DNA of 53,355 bases, taken from assembly GCA_934168005.1 (NCBI GenBank), contig CAKPMN010000004.1:1-53355 (forward strand), in the 5' to 3' direction. The DNA comes from an uncultured Bacilli bacterium. Its GTDB lineage: Bacteria; Bacillota_I; Bacilli_A; RF39; UBA660. How positions within the stretch are numbered: position 1 is the stretch's first letter; the number at the start of each line of letters is the position of its first letter. Of this stretch, positions 1-6,502 are shown piece after piece. A program made the translations under genes and the position numbers. Under the pieces are notes generated by a model. It made no database searches. It saw nothing but the letters and a program-made list of their open reading frames with translations, and was not told the origin of the DNA.

Positions 1-135
1 TATTTCTAGTTTCATTTTATCTAATATTCTTTTTCTTGTATCTGTCATAGATAGTAATCCCATGATTATCGCTAGAAACAATACTAGTAATGGGTACAAT
101 ACCGCACTTACTACAAATCCTTTTTTATTCTTCAT
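1..135 (-). CDS. prepilin-like membrane protein, 5' part only (cut by window edge)
   Basis: Only the first 45 residues lie in the window. They read MKNKKGFVVSAVLYPLLVLF and continue with a hydrophobic helix and then a charged stretch (TDTRKRILDKMK). A short basic leader, a glycine and then phenylalanine plus about 20 hydrophobic residues is the layout of a class III/type IV prepilin signal. The glutamate usually found at position 5 of the mature protein is absent: the mature start would be FVVSA. A clean AGGAGG lies at 142-147 on the minus strand. A 28-residue reading frame ends inside this ribosome site and a consensus leftward promoter lies further upstream, so the two are probably one transcript under the XRE operators at 270-352. 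The function could be a minor pilin or pseudopilin; the rest of the gene is outside the window. Confidence 0.6.
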   Translation of the reverse strand, partial: MKNKKGFVVSAVLYPLLVLFLAIIMGLLSMTDTRKRILDKMKLEI

Positions 136-145
136 TATATCCTCC

Positions 146-232
146 TTAAAACTTAGAAGGATATGTTAAAACAAGTGAACTCTTATTCACTTTATCGTAC
201 TTAAAAACAATGTTTAAATAAACATTTTTCAT
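146..232 (-). CDS. possible 28-residue peptide upstream of the prepilin-like gene
   Basis: The frame begins ATG AAA AAT GTT and runs 28 codons to TAA, with a good ribosome site (GGAGAAGGAT) about seven bases upstream. The product starts MKNVYLNIVFKYDK and ends SSLVLTYPSKF; it is basic and has no recognisable domain. The stop codon overlaps the ribosome site of the prepilin-like gene, which would suit translational coupling or a leader-peptide role. It is the first frame after the consensus promoter at 298-326. I do not recognise a family. The coding call rests on the ribosome site, the position and the tight spacing only. Confidence 0.45.
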   Translation of the reverse strand: MKNVYLNIVFKYDKVNKSSLVLTYPSKF

Positions 233-269
233 ATAATATCCTTCTCCTAATTTATTGATTGTCCTAATT

Positions 270-288
270 AAGTCTTATTATCAGACTT
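270..288. promoter_or_regulatory. operator-like dyad 1 of 3
   Basis: AAGTCTTATTATCAGACTT is an inverted repeat with AAGTCT/AGACTT arms. It has the same 19-base size and GTCT...AGAC core as the dyads at 303-321 and 334-352. It lies just downstream of the leftward -10. Confidence 0.75.
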
Positions 289-297
289 TATATGTTC

Positions 298-326
298 ATT
301 ATATGTCTTTATTTAAGACATGTCAA
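298..326 (-). promoter_or_regulatory. consensus leftward promoter for the prepilin-like operon
   Basis: On the minus strand a perfect -35 (TTGACA, 321-326) and a perfect -10 (TATAAT, 298-303) are separated by exactly 17 bases. The dyad at 303-321 fills the spacer, so a bound repressor would block RNA polymerase directly. Confidence 0.85.
303..321. promoter_or_regulatory. operator-like dyad 2 of 3, inside the leftward promoter
   Basis: ATGTCTTTATTTAAGACAT is a 19-base inverted repeat with seven-base perfect arms. It covers the 17-base spacer between the leftward -35 and -10. Its centre (312) is 33 bases from dyad 1 and 31 from dyad 3, about three helical turns each way. Confidence 0.8.
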
Positions 327-333
327 GAAGTTA

Positions 334-352
334 TTGTCTTTTTTTGAGACAA
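334..352. promoter_or_regulatory. operator-like dyad 3 of 3, upstream of the XRE gene
   Basis: TTGTCTTTTTTTGAGACAA is a 19-base inverted repeat (arms TTGTCT/AGACAA, extended by A333/T353) with the same core as the other two dyads. It lies 21 bases before the XRE start codon, so it would suit autoregulation. Confidence 0.75.
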
Positions 353-373
353 TTAACTAGGAGGAATTATTAT

Positions 374-613
374 ATGATTGGTATAATATTAAAGACCATG
401 CGAAAAAATGCTGAATTAAAACAAGAAGCTATTGCTAAAGAAATAAAAGTGGCTAGAAATACCTTATCTCAATATGAAACAGAAACAATTCAACCAACTT
501 TTGATACTATAGAAAAAATAGCCACTGCTTGTGACTATTCAATCATTTTTTTAAATAACAGGACAAATGAAGCAATTAATTATAAAAATTTACTTCGAGA
601 AAACAAAAAGTAG
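374..613 (+). CDS. XRE-family DNA-binding regulator (79 aa)
   Basis: A small helix-turn-helix protein of the Cro/CI (XRE) family. The HTH covers about residues 15-58 (KQEAIAKEIKVARNTLSQYE, then PTFDTIEKIATACDY). The C-terminal tail is short, so there is no separate sensor domain. A longer in-frame reading from 320 exists, but AGGAGGAAT lies nine bases before the ATG at 374 and decides the start. The gene diverges from the prepilin-like operon, and three matched 19-base dyads fill the gap between them. It is therefore likely an autoregulated repressor that also controls the leftward promoter. The family and start are visible in the sequence; the regulatory link is inferred from position. Confidence 0.85.
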   Translation: MIGIILKTMRKNAELKQEAIAKEIKVARNTLSQYETETIQPTFDTIEKIATACDYSIIFLNNRTNEAINYKNLLRENKK

Positions 614-628
614 AAAAATCTACTTTTT
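605..628. terminator. bidirectional terminator between the XRE gene and nrnA
   Basis: A ten-base perfect stem AAAAAGTAGA/TCTACTTTTT with an AAAA loop. The XRE stop codon lies inside it and nrnA ends just beyond, so it serves both convergent genes. Confidence 0.85.
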
Positions 629-1615
629 TTATTTTGCATTTGGTTCTTTTTCTAAATATTCTTTGCAAACTAAATCTAATTGTTCTGCTAATTCATCTAC
701 TTCTTCGAATGTTTTTGGTCTAACTCCACTTGCAAATTTGTGTCCTCCACCATTATGTAATGCTGCAACTTCATTTACAATAGGTCCTCTTGATCTAATA
801 GAGCCTCTTATATTATTGTTATTACTATCTTCTGAAAATACTGCCCAAGCATGTATTCCTTCTAAGTAATTAAAATTATTTACCATATTTCCTGCTGTTG
901 CTGGATCTACTCCAAAATCTTTTAATATATCTTCTGTTAATTTTACATACGCAAATCCATGTTTTGTTACTATCATGTGATTTGTTATATAACCCTCAAA
1001 TTTAGCTTCTTTAAATGGTCTCATATATAAATCTAGGTATAATTTTGAAAAATCTATATTAGTTTGTTTTATTAAATCTGCTACTAATTCAAATGTTTTT
1101 GGTGTTGTATATGAAAATAGGAATCTATCTGTATCAGCTACAAGTCCAATAAATAATTTTTCAGCTGCACTTTTTGAATACTTCAATTTTGTTTCGGTAA
1201 CTAATTCCATTATTAGTTGTGAAGCTGACGATGCTGTTTCATCTACTACTTCTATGCCACCAAAGTCGTCTACTAATGGGTGATGATCTAATTTTATAAC
1301 TTGTTTAAATCTTGTTACGTCTACTCCATCTACTCTTTTCTTATCTGGTGTATCTGTCACTATTAAAAGTGAATTTTCATACATTGATTCATTAAATTTA
1401 TCCATTGTTCCCAAGTATTTAAATTTGCTTGCTGATGCACCTACAACATATACTTTTTTGTCAGGAAATGTATTTAAAATTATTTCTTTTAATCCTACAC
1501 TACTTCCTACTGCATCTGGATCTGGACCTATATGTCTTGCAATAACAATAGTATCGTATTTTTTTATTAAATTATATATCTTTTTATAAACGTTTCTATT
1601 CATACTACCACTCAT
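629..1615 (-). CDS. nrnA: DHH-family phosphoesterase, NrnA type (nanoRNase/pAp phosphatase)
   Basis: This cytosolic enzyme degrades very short RNA oligonucleotides and usually also dephosphorylates pAp. The DHH domain carries HIGPDPDAVGS (about residues 28-38), a metal-binding Asp in VTDTP, the DHH signature in KLDHHP, and GLVADTDRF. The C-terminal DHHA1 substrate-binding domain has the GGGH motif (NGGGHKFASG). At 328 aa it has the full family length. A consensus promoter (1628-1656) sits just upstream and would place the transcript start near 1621. The listed ATG at 1615 would then be almost leaderless, and the in-frame ATG at 1603 (MNRNVYKKIYNL) is a real alternative. The gene is monocistronic, between the ackA terminator and the terminator shared with the XRE gene. 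Confidence 0.92.
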   Translation of the reverse strand: MSGSMNRNVYKKIYNLIKKYDTIVIARHIGPDPDAVGSSVGLKEIILNTFPDKKVYVVGASASKFKYLGTMDKFNESMYENSLLIVTDTPDKKRVDGVDVTRFKQVIKLDHHPLVDDFGGIEVVDETASSASQLIMELVTETKLKYSKSAAEKLFIGLVADTDRFLFSYTTPKTFELVADLIKQTNIDFSKLYLDLYMRPFKEAKFEGYITNHMIVTKHGFAYVKLTEDILKDFGVDPATAGNMVNNFNYLEGIHAWAVFSEDSNNNNIRGSIRSRGPIVNEVAALHNGGGHKFASGVRPKTFEEVDELAEQLDLVCKEYLEKEPNAK

Positions 1616-1627
1616 TTTCCAAAATAG

Positions 1628-1656
1628 ATTATACCAAGAAATGCTTATAAGGTCAA
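1628..1656 (-). promoter_or_regulatory. promoter of nrnA
   Basis: On the minus strand TTGACC (1651-1656), a 17-base spacer and TATAAT (1628-1633). It lies directly after the ackA terminator. Confidence 0.8.
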
Positions 1657-1664
1657 TAAAACAA

Positions 1665-1686
1665 AAAGTAGACTAGTGTCTACTTT
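1665..1686 (-). terminator. terminator of the dus-to-ackA operon
   Basis: Nine-base stem (AAAGTAGAC/GTCTACTTT), four-base loop, then TTTTTGTTTT on the minus strand. The ackA stop codon is inside the stem. Confidence 0.85.
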
Positions 1687-2855
1687 ACTAAATCATATGT
1701 GTCTAATGCGATCATTAATTCTTCATTTGTTGGTATAACATAAACTGGAATTTTTGAATCTTCTGTACTTATTTTTCTAAATTCACCACGGAAGTTATTT
1801 GCTTCTACATCAATTTTAATTCCAAGTGAAGCTAATTTATTTAATATATCAATTCTTGTTTGAATTGAATTTTCTCCTAAACCTGCTGTTAAAACTATTG
1901 CGTCTGCACCATTTAACTCATTATTGTACATTGCTACATAATTAGCAACTTTCCATGTGTACATATCTTGTGCTAGAATGCATTTCTCATCTCCAGCTTT
2001 AATTCCTGCTTCTACATCTCTTGAATCTGATTTTCCACAAATTCCTTGTAATCCACTTTGTTTATTTAAAATTGTCATAACTTCATCTAGTGTTAGTCCT
2101 TCTTCATCCATTATATATTGTATAATGCTTGGATCTAAATCTCCTGGACGTGTTCCCATCATTATACCAGTAATTGGTGAAAAGCCCATTGAAGTATCTA
2201 TTACTTTTCCACTATTAATAGCACATATACTTGCTCCACTTCCTATATGACAAGAAATTACTTTTAAATCATCTCTTTTTAGGTAAGAAGATATTTCTCT
2301 ATTTATATATCTATGTGATGTTCCATGGAACCCATATTTTCTAACCTTATTTTTTTCATACCATTCATAAGGTACAGCATACATAAAGTTTACTGGTTCC
2401 ATTGTTTGGTGGAAAGCTGTATCAAATACTGCTACCATTGGTGTATTTGGGAAGGCTTCTTTACTTGCTTCTATACAAGCTAACATAGCCGGCATATGAA
2501 GTTTTGCTAATTTTTTAAATTTTTCACAAGTCTTTAATACTTCATCATCTATTAATACACTCTTATTATATTTTTCTCCACCATGAACTAATCTGTGACC
2601 AATTCCATCTATTTCTTCTAGTGATGAAACTACTCCTAATTCTACTATTTCTTTTTTAATGCATTCTAATGCAACTAAATGGTTTGGTAATTCTATATCT
2701 CTATGTAATTTTTCACCATTTATTTTTACATCATAGAAACTTCCATCAAGTCCTATTCTTTGGAAATAACCGTTGATTAATTCCTTTTCTTCTGGTAATT
2801 CAATGATTGAAAATTTCATTGATGAACTACCTGCATTAATTGTTAATATTTTCAT
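1680..2855 (-). CDS. ackA: acetate kinase
   Basis: Catalyses acetyl phosphate + ADP to acetate + ATP, the last step of fermentative acetate production. The protein is 391 aa, normal for the family. It opens with MKILTINAGSSSMKF (the NAGSSS phosphate signature) and carries AVFDTAFHQTM near residue 145, HIGSGASI, and MGTRPGDLDP, the second family signature. The start has a textbook AGGAGG. It is the last gene of a close-packed minus-strand operon (dus, RDD protein, lysS, histidine phosphatase, ackA) with nine bases between it and the phosphatase. No pta gene is in the window. Confidence 0.97.
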   Translation of the reverse strand: MKILTINAGSSSMKFSIIELPEEKELINGYFQRIGLDGSFYDVKINGEKLHRDIELPNHLVALECIKKEIVELGVVSSLEEIDGIGHRLVHGGEKYNKSVLIDDEVLKTCEKFKKLAKLHMPAMLACIEASKEAFPNTPMVAVFDTAFHQTMEPVNFMYAVPYEWYEKNKVRKYGFHGTSHRYINREISSYLKRDDLKVISCHIGSGASICAINSGKVIDTSMGFSPITGIMMGTRPGDLDPSIIQYIMDEEGLTLDEVMTILNKQSGLQGICGKSDSRDVEAGIKAGDEKCILAQDMYTWKVANYVAMYNNELNGADAIVLTAGLGENSIQTRIDILNKLASLGIKIDVEANNFRGEFRKISTEDSKIPVYVIPTNEELMIALDTYDLVK

Positions 2856-2864
2856 AAATTCCTC

Positions 2865-3398
2865 CTAATTTAATTCATATTTTTCAAATGAGCAATTATG
2901 CGATTCATATTTTAATAAATCCCCATCTTCTGGAAATCCATTAAAGTAGTAATAAAATACTCTTGTAAGTCCACTATGTGTTACCAACATAACTGTTCTA
3001 TCACTATAATTTTTTAATATATCATCAAGTAAGGAAGATACTCTATTGAATATCTCTCCTACTGATTCTGCTTCTTTATACTGAATATTCTTTTTTATAT
3101 TCCAATAATCATGAAGATTGACCTCATCTCTTCTCATTCCTTCAAATTCTCCATGATTTCTACTTAATAATCTCGCATCTTCTATTAACTCTATACCTGG
3201 AGCCGCTAAAATAGCTGTTTCTTTGGCTCTTACTTTTGGTGATGAAATAACTAAGTCTATTCCTGCTTCTTTTACCTTTTCTCTTACACTCATGGCTTGC
3301 TTTCTTCCATTTTCGTTTAGAAGAGTTTCCATGTTTCCTTGCATAATTCCTTCTTTATTTTCATCTGTTTCACCATGTCTTAATACGTATATAGTCAT
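2865..3398 (-). CDS. histidine phosphatase family protein (phosphoglycerate-mutase-like)
   Basis: A 177-residue member of the branch-2 histidine phosphatase superfamily. The phosphate-accepting histidine lies in VLRHGETDENKEG near the N-terminus, the acid in SRNHGEFEGMRR, and the second histidine in VTHSGLTRVF near residue 140. These proteins act on small phosphorylated molecules such as sugar phosphates or cofactor intermediates, and the substrate cannot be told from sequence. Its ATG shares one base with the lysS stop codon (TAATG), so translation is probably coupled to lysS. A true glycolytic mutase is less likely, because those are usually longer. Confidence 0.88.
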   Translation of the reverse strand: MTIYVLRHGETDENKEGIMQGNMETLLNENGRKQAMSVREKVKEAGIDLVISSPKVRAKETAILAAPGIELIEDARLLSRNHGEFEGMRRDEVNLHDYWNIKKNIQYKEAESVGEIFNRVSSLLDDILKNYSDRTVMLVTHSGLTRVFYYYFNGFPEDGDLLKYESHNCSFEKYELN

Positions 3399-4885
3399 TA
3401 TTTATCCACCGGTTTCATAGTTGGAAATAATATTACATCTCTGATTGATTCTGATTCTGTGAATAACATTACTAATCTATCAATTCCGTATCCTATTCCT
3501 CCTGCTGGTGGCATACCATACTCTAATGCTTCTATAAAGTCCATATCAATATCATTTGCTTCATCATTTCCAAGATTTCTTTCTTTTAATTGTTCTTCAA
3601 ATCTTTCAAGTTGATCGATTGGATCGTTTAGCTCTGTATATGCATTGGCGAATTCTCTTCCTGCTATAAATAATTCAAATCTATCTACAAATCTTGGATC
3701 TTGTTTATTTTTCTTAGTAAGTGGTGATATCTCTACTGGATGTCCATATAAGAATGTTGGTTGAATTAATGTTTCTTCTACATATTTTTCAAAGAACAAA
3801 TTAATAATATGTCCTACAGTGTGTTCATGTTCTTGTACTTCAATATTATGTTCTTTAGCAAGTTCTAATGCTTCTTCTACAGTATATTCTTTTTTAAAGT
3901 CTATTCCTGTTTTTTCTTTTATAGCATCAGTCATACTAATTCTCTTCCATGGTCCTTCTAGATTTATTTCGTATCCATACCAGTTATATACCATCTTTCC
4001 TATTACTTCTCTAGCAATTTTTTGATACATTCTTTCTGTTAGGTCCATCATACCGTCTAAATTTGAATATGCTAAGTAGGCTTCCATTAAAGTAAATTCT
4101 GGATTATGTTTTTGATCCATTCCTTCATTTCTAAATACTCTGCCTATTTCATATACTGCTTCCATTCCACCTACTAATAGTCTTTTAAGTGGTAATTCTA
4201 ATGCTATACGTAAATACATATCTAGATCTTGACTATTATGGTGTGTTATAAAAGGACGAGCTGATGCACCTGTTAATAAAGTTGTAAGTATTGGTGTTTC
4301 TACTTCTGTAAATCCTTCATTATCCATAAAGTTTTGAATACATCTTATAATTTTTGGACGCATAAATGCTACTTTTCTTGAATCTTCATTCATAATTAAA
4401 TCAACATAACGTCTTCTATATCTTTCTTCTATATCAGTAAGTCCATGGAATTTTTCTGGAAGTGGTTTTAATGCTTTTACTAAATGTGTGTATTCTAAAC
4501 ATTTAATTGTAACCTCACCTGTTTTTGTTTTCATAACTTTTCCGCTTATTCCAACAATATCTCCAATATCTGCTGATTTAAATAGATTATATTTTTCTTC
4601 TCCAACATCATTTATTGAAATATATATTTGAATAGATCCTGTTTTATCTTGGATTGTAAAGAATGATGCCTTGCCCATTTTTCTTATAAATCTAATTCTT
4701 CCAGCTACTGTAGCTGTATCAGACATATTTTCAAATGCTTCGTGATCAATATCTTTATATTTTTCTTTTAAAGTAGATGCATATGAATCTCTTTTAAATG
4801 CTTCTCCAAATGGGTCTAAGTTTAATTCTTTTAAATTTTCTAATTTTTCTCTTCTTACCAATTCTTGGTCTGTAAATTCTCTCAT
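3398..4885 (-). CDS. lysS: lysyl-tRNA synthetase, class II
   Basis: Charges tRNA-Lys with lysine. The 495-residue protein has the class II lysine layout: an N-terminal OB-fold anticodon-binding domain (about 55-150) and a catalytic domain with motif 2 (FRNEGMDQKHNPEFT, near residue 255) and motif 3 (GIGYGIDRLVMLF, near residue 465). The start has GGAAGTGA upstream. It sits third in the dus-RDD-lysS-phosphatase-ackA operon; dus followed closely by lysS is a common Firmicutes arrangement. No T-box is visible upstream of this operon. Confidence 0.97.
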   Translation of the reverse strand: MREFTDQELVRREKLENLKELNLDPFGEAFKRDSYASTLKEKYKDIDHEAFENMSDTATVAGRIRFIRKMGKASFFTIQDKTGSIQIYISINDVGEEKYNLFKSADIGDIVGISGKVMKTKTGEVTIKCLEYTHLVKALKPLPEKFHGLTDIEERYRRRYVDLIMNEDSRKVAFMRPKIIRCIQNFMDNEGFTEVETPILTTLLTGASARPFITHHNSQDLDMYLRIALELPLKRLLVGGMEAVYEIGRVFRNEGMDQKHNPEFTLMEAYLAYSNLDGMMDLTERMYQKIAREVIGKMVYNWYGYEINLEGPWKRISMTDAIKEKTGIDFKKEYTVEEALELAKEHNIEVQEHEHTVGHIINLFFEKYVEETLIQPTFLYGHPVEISPLTKKNKQDPRFVDRFELFIAGREFANAYTELNDPIDQLERFEEQLKERNLGNDEANDIDMDFIEALEYGMPPAGGIGYGIDRLVMLFTESESIRDVILFPTMKPVDK

Positions 4886-4896
4886 AATTCACTTCC

Positions 4897-5472
4897 TTAT
4901 TCATTTATTATTGTACTTTTGCTTAAAATGTCATCTAATCCTAAGCAATCATGCCTATATTTTATCATAAAATATGTTACGATTAAAGCTAAAAGTTGTA
5001 AGATTAATAAAATACTTGTAAAAGTTAAATAAAAGTTTTCAGGTATAAAATATATACTAAATATAATTAAAATACTTACTAATAGTCCATTCATTATAAA
5101 ACATCTTACAAATAAAGACATTAAATTTACTCTTTTTTCTTTACCTTTTATTTTTATTTTCATTAATGCTCTTCCTGGTGTTTTTCCATTTGTTATGAAA
5201 GGTATTAGAATATAATACATTACTATAAATAAGCTATCTATTACTATTTCTAAAGCTTTTTTATTATCTAGTTTTTGTTTTAATGTACTTAATTCCATGA
5301 AATATGTTACTTTGTCAATCTCTTCGTTTGCGTATTTTTCTCCTATTTCATCTATTTGTGTTTGGATTTTTTTTGTTTCATTATTTACTGGTATAAAGTT
5401 TAATGTTACAAAAACTAATGCAGTTATTATAATCGTATCTATTATATAAGCTATTAATCTTTTACTTTCCAT
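4897..5472 (-). CDS. RDD family membrane protein
   Basis: A 191-residue integral membrane protein. It opens with MESKRLIAYIIDTIIITALVF, where R-x-x-A-x-x-I-D in the first helix is the RDD signature, followed by a charged soluble loop (about 35-75). A second helix follows (IVIDSLFIVMYYILIP), then the PGRALMKIKI motif typical after helix 2, and two further helices. RDD proteins are membrane proteins of varied or unknown role, some linked to ion or small-molecule export. The first 11 bases overlap the end of the dus gene, and the gene is 11 bases from lysS, so it is part of that operon. Confidence 0.85.
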   Translation of the reverse strand: MESKRLIAYIIDTIIITALVFVTLNFIPVNNETKKIQTQIDEIGEKYANEEIDKVTYFMELSTLKQKLDNKKALEIVIDSLFIVMYYILIPFITNGKTPGRALMKIKIKGKEKRVNLMSLFVRCFIMNGLLVSILIIFSIYFIPENFYLTFTSILLILQLLALIVTYFMIKYRHDCLGLDDILSKSTIINE

Positions 5473-6442
5473 AAATTTCCCTTTCTTTTTCTTTTAATAT
5501 TTCTTCTATTTCTGTTATATTTTTTGCTTTAAATATTTTATTTTTTGTTTCATTTGAGTTTTCTACACCTTTTAGATACCAAGCAATATGACTTCTTATT
5601 TCTAATAAGGCCTGTTTTTCACTTTTTGATTCTTTTAAGTTATTTAAGTGTTTTTTTATCATTTCTATTTTTTCTTTAGGTGTTACTTCTTTTGGAAGAG
5701 TACCATCTTCTAAGTACTCTACACATTCTTTTATTATCCAAGGATTTCCTAATGTAGCTCTTCCTATCATTACTGCATCACATTTTGTTTCATCTAACAT
5801 TCTTTTTGCATCAAAACAACTTTTTATATCACCATTGCCTATTACTGGAATTGATACATTTTCTTTTACTTCTTTTATTATATTCCAATCTGCTTTACCT
5901 GTATATCCTTGAGCTCTAGTTCTAGGATGAACTGTTATAGCACTTGCTTTAGCCTTTTCTATTCTTTTAGCTATTTCGACTGCATTTATAGAATTACTAT
6001 CCCAACCGCTTCTTATTTTTACTGTTACTGGAACTTTCACTGCATTTACTACTGCTTTTACTATTTCTTCTACTTTATCTGGATCTTTAAGTAGAGCACT
6101 TCCAGCTTGAGCACGAGCAGCTACTTTAGGTACTGGACAACCCATATTTATATCTATTATATCTGGATGCATCACTTCTTCTACTTTCTTTGCCGCAATT
6201 ACAAAGGACTCAACATCACTTCCAAATATTTGTTGAGCAATTGGTCTTTCTTCATCTTCCATATATAACATATCTATTGTTTTTTTATTATCATACATTA
6301 TTGCTTTGTCACTAACCATTTCTGCATATATTAATCCAGCACCCATTTCCTTTATGATGCTTCTATATGCATGATTTGATATTCCTGCCATAGGCGCTAA
6401 AACAACTTTGTTTTTTATTTCAATATTTCCTATACGCCACAC
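5462..6442 (-). CDS. dusB: tRNA-dihydrouridine synthase, DusB type
   Basis: FMN enzyme that reduces specific uridines in the tRNA D-loop. The TIM-barrel part carries VVLAPMAGISNHAYR, DINMGCPVPKV with the catalytic cysteine, KIRSGWD, VHPRTRAQGY and GRATLGNPWI. The C-terminal helical domain completes a normal 326-residue length. The start codon is GTG (6440-6442) after GGTGAT. A -10 (TATAAT, 6459-6464) lies about 17 bases upstream, so the leader is very short. It is first in the operon with an RDD protein, lysS, a phosphatase and ackA. Confidence 0.95.
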   Translation of the reverse strand: MWRIGNIEIKNKVVLAPMAGISNHAYRSIIKEMGAGLIYAEMVSDKAIMYDNKKTIDMLYMEDEERPIAQQIFGSDVESFVIAAKKVEEVMHPDIIDINMGCPVPKVAARAQAGSALLKDPDKVEEIVKAVVNAVKVPVTVKIRSGWDSNSINAVEIAKRIEKAKASAITVHPRTRAQGYTGKADWNIIKEVKENVSIPVIGNGDIKSCFDAKRMLDETKCDAVMIGRATLGNPWIIKECVEYLEDGTLPKEVTPKEKIEMIKKHLNNLKESKSEKQALLEIRSHIAWYLKGVENSNETKNKIFKAKNITEIEEILKEKEREIYGK

Positions 6443-6458
6443 TTAAATCACCAATTTC

Positions 6459-6464
6459 ATTATA
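6459..6464 (-). promoter_or_regulatory. -10 element of the dus-lysS-ackA operon
   Basis: TATAAT on the minus strand, about 17 bases before the GTG start of dusB. No good -35 is seen: the expected place overlaps the terminator of the U32 gene. Confidence 0.55.
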
Positions 6465-6484
6465 TCGTATTTTAAAAAAAATAA

Positions 6485-6502
6485 AAAGGACTTTTGTCCT
6501 TT
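6485..6502 (-). terminator. terminator of the U32 peptidase gene
   Basis: Stem AAAGGAC/GTCCTTT with a four-base loop followed on the minus strand by a long T-rich run. The stop codon of the U32 gene is at its edge. Confidence 0.85.

Noticed and set aside
270..352. Short CRISPR-like repeat array
   Set aside because: Only three units, each an inverted repeat with differing centre sequence and spaced by about three helical turns. That is the form of an operator cluster, and no cas genes are present.
567..869. Plus-strand frame of 100 codons over the end of the XRE gene and nrnA
   Set aside because: It runs through the 605-628 terminator and is antisense to the conserved DHHA1 end of nrnA.
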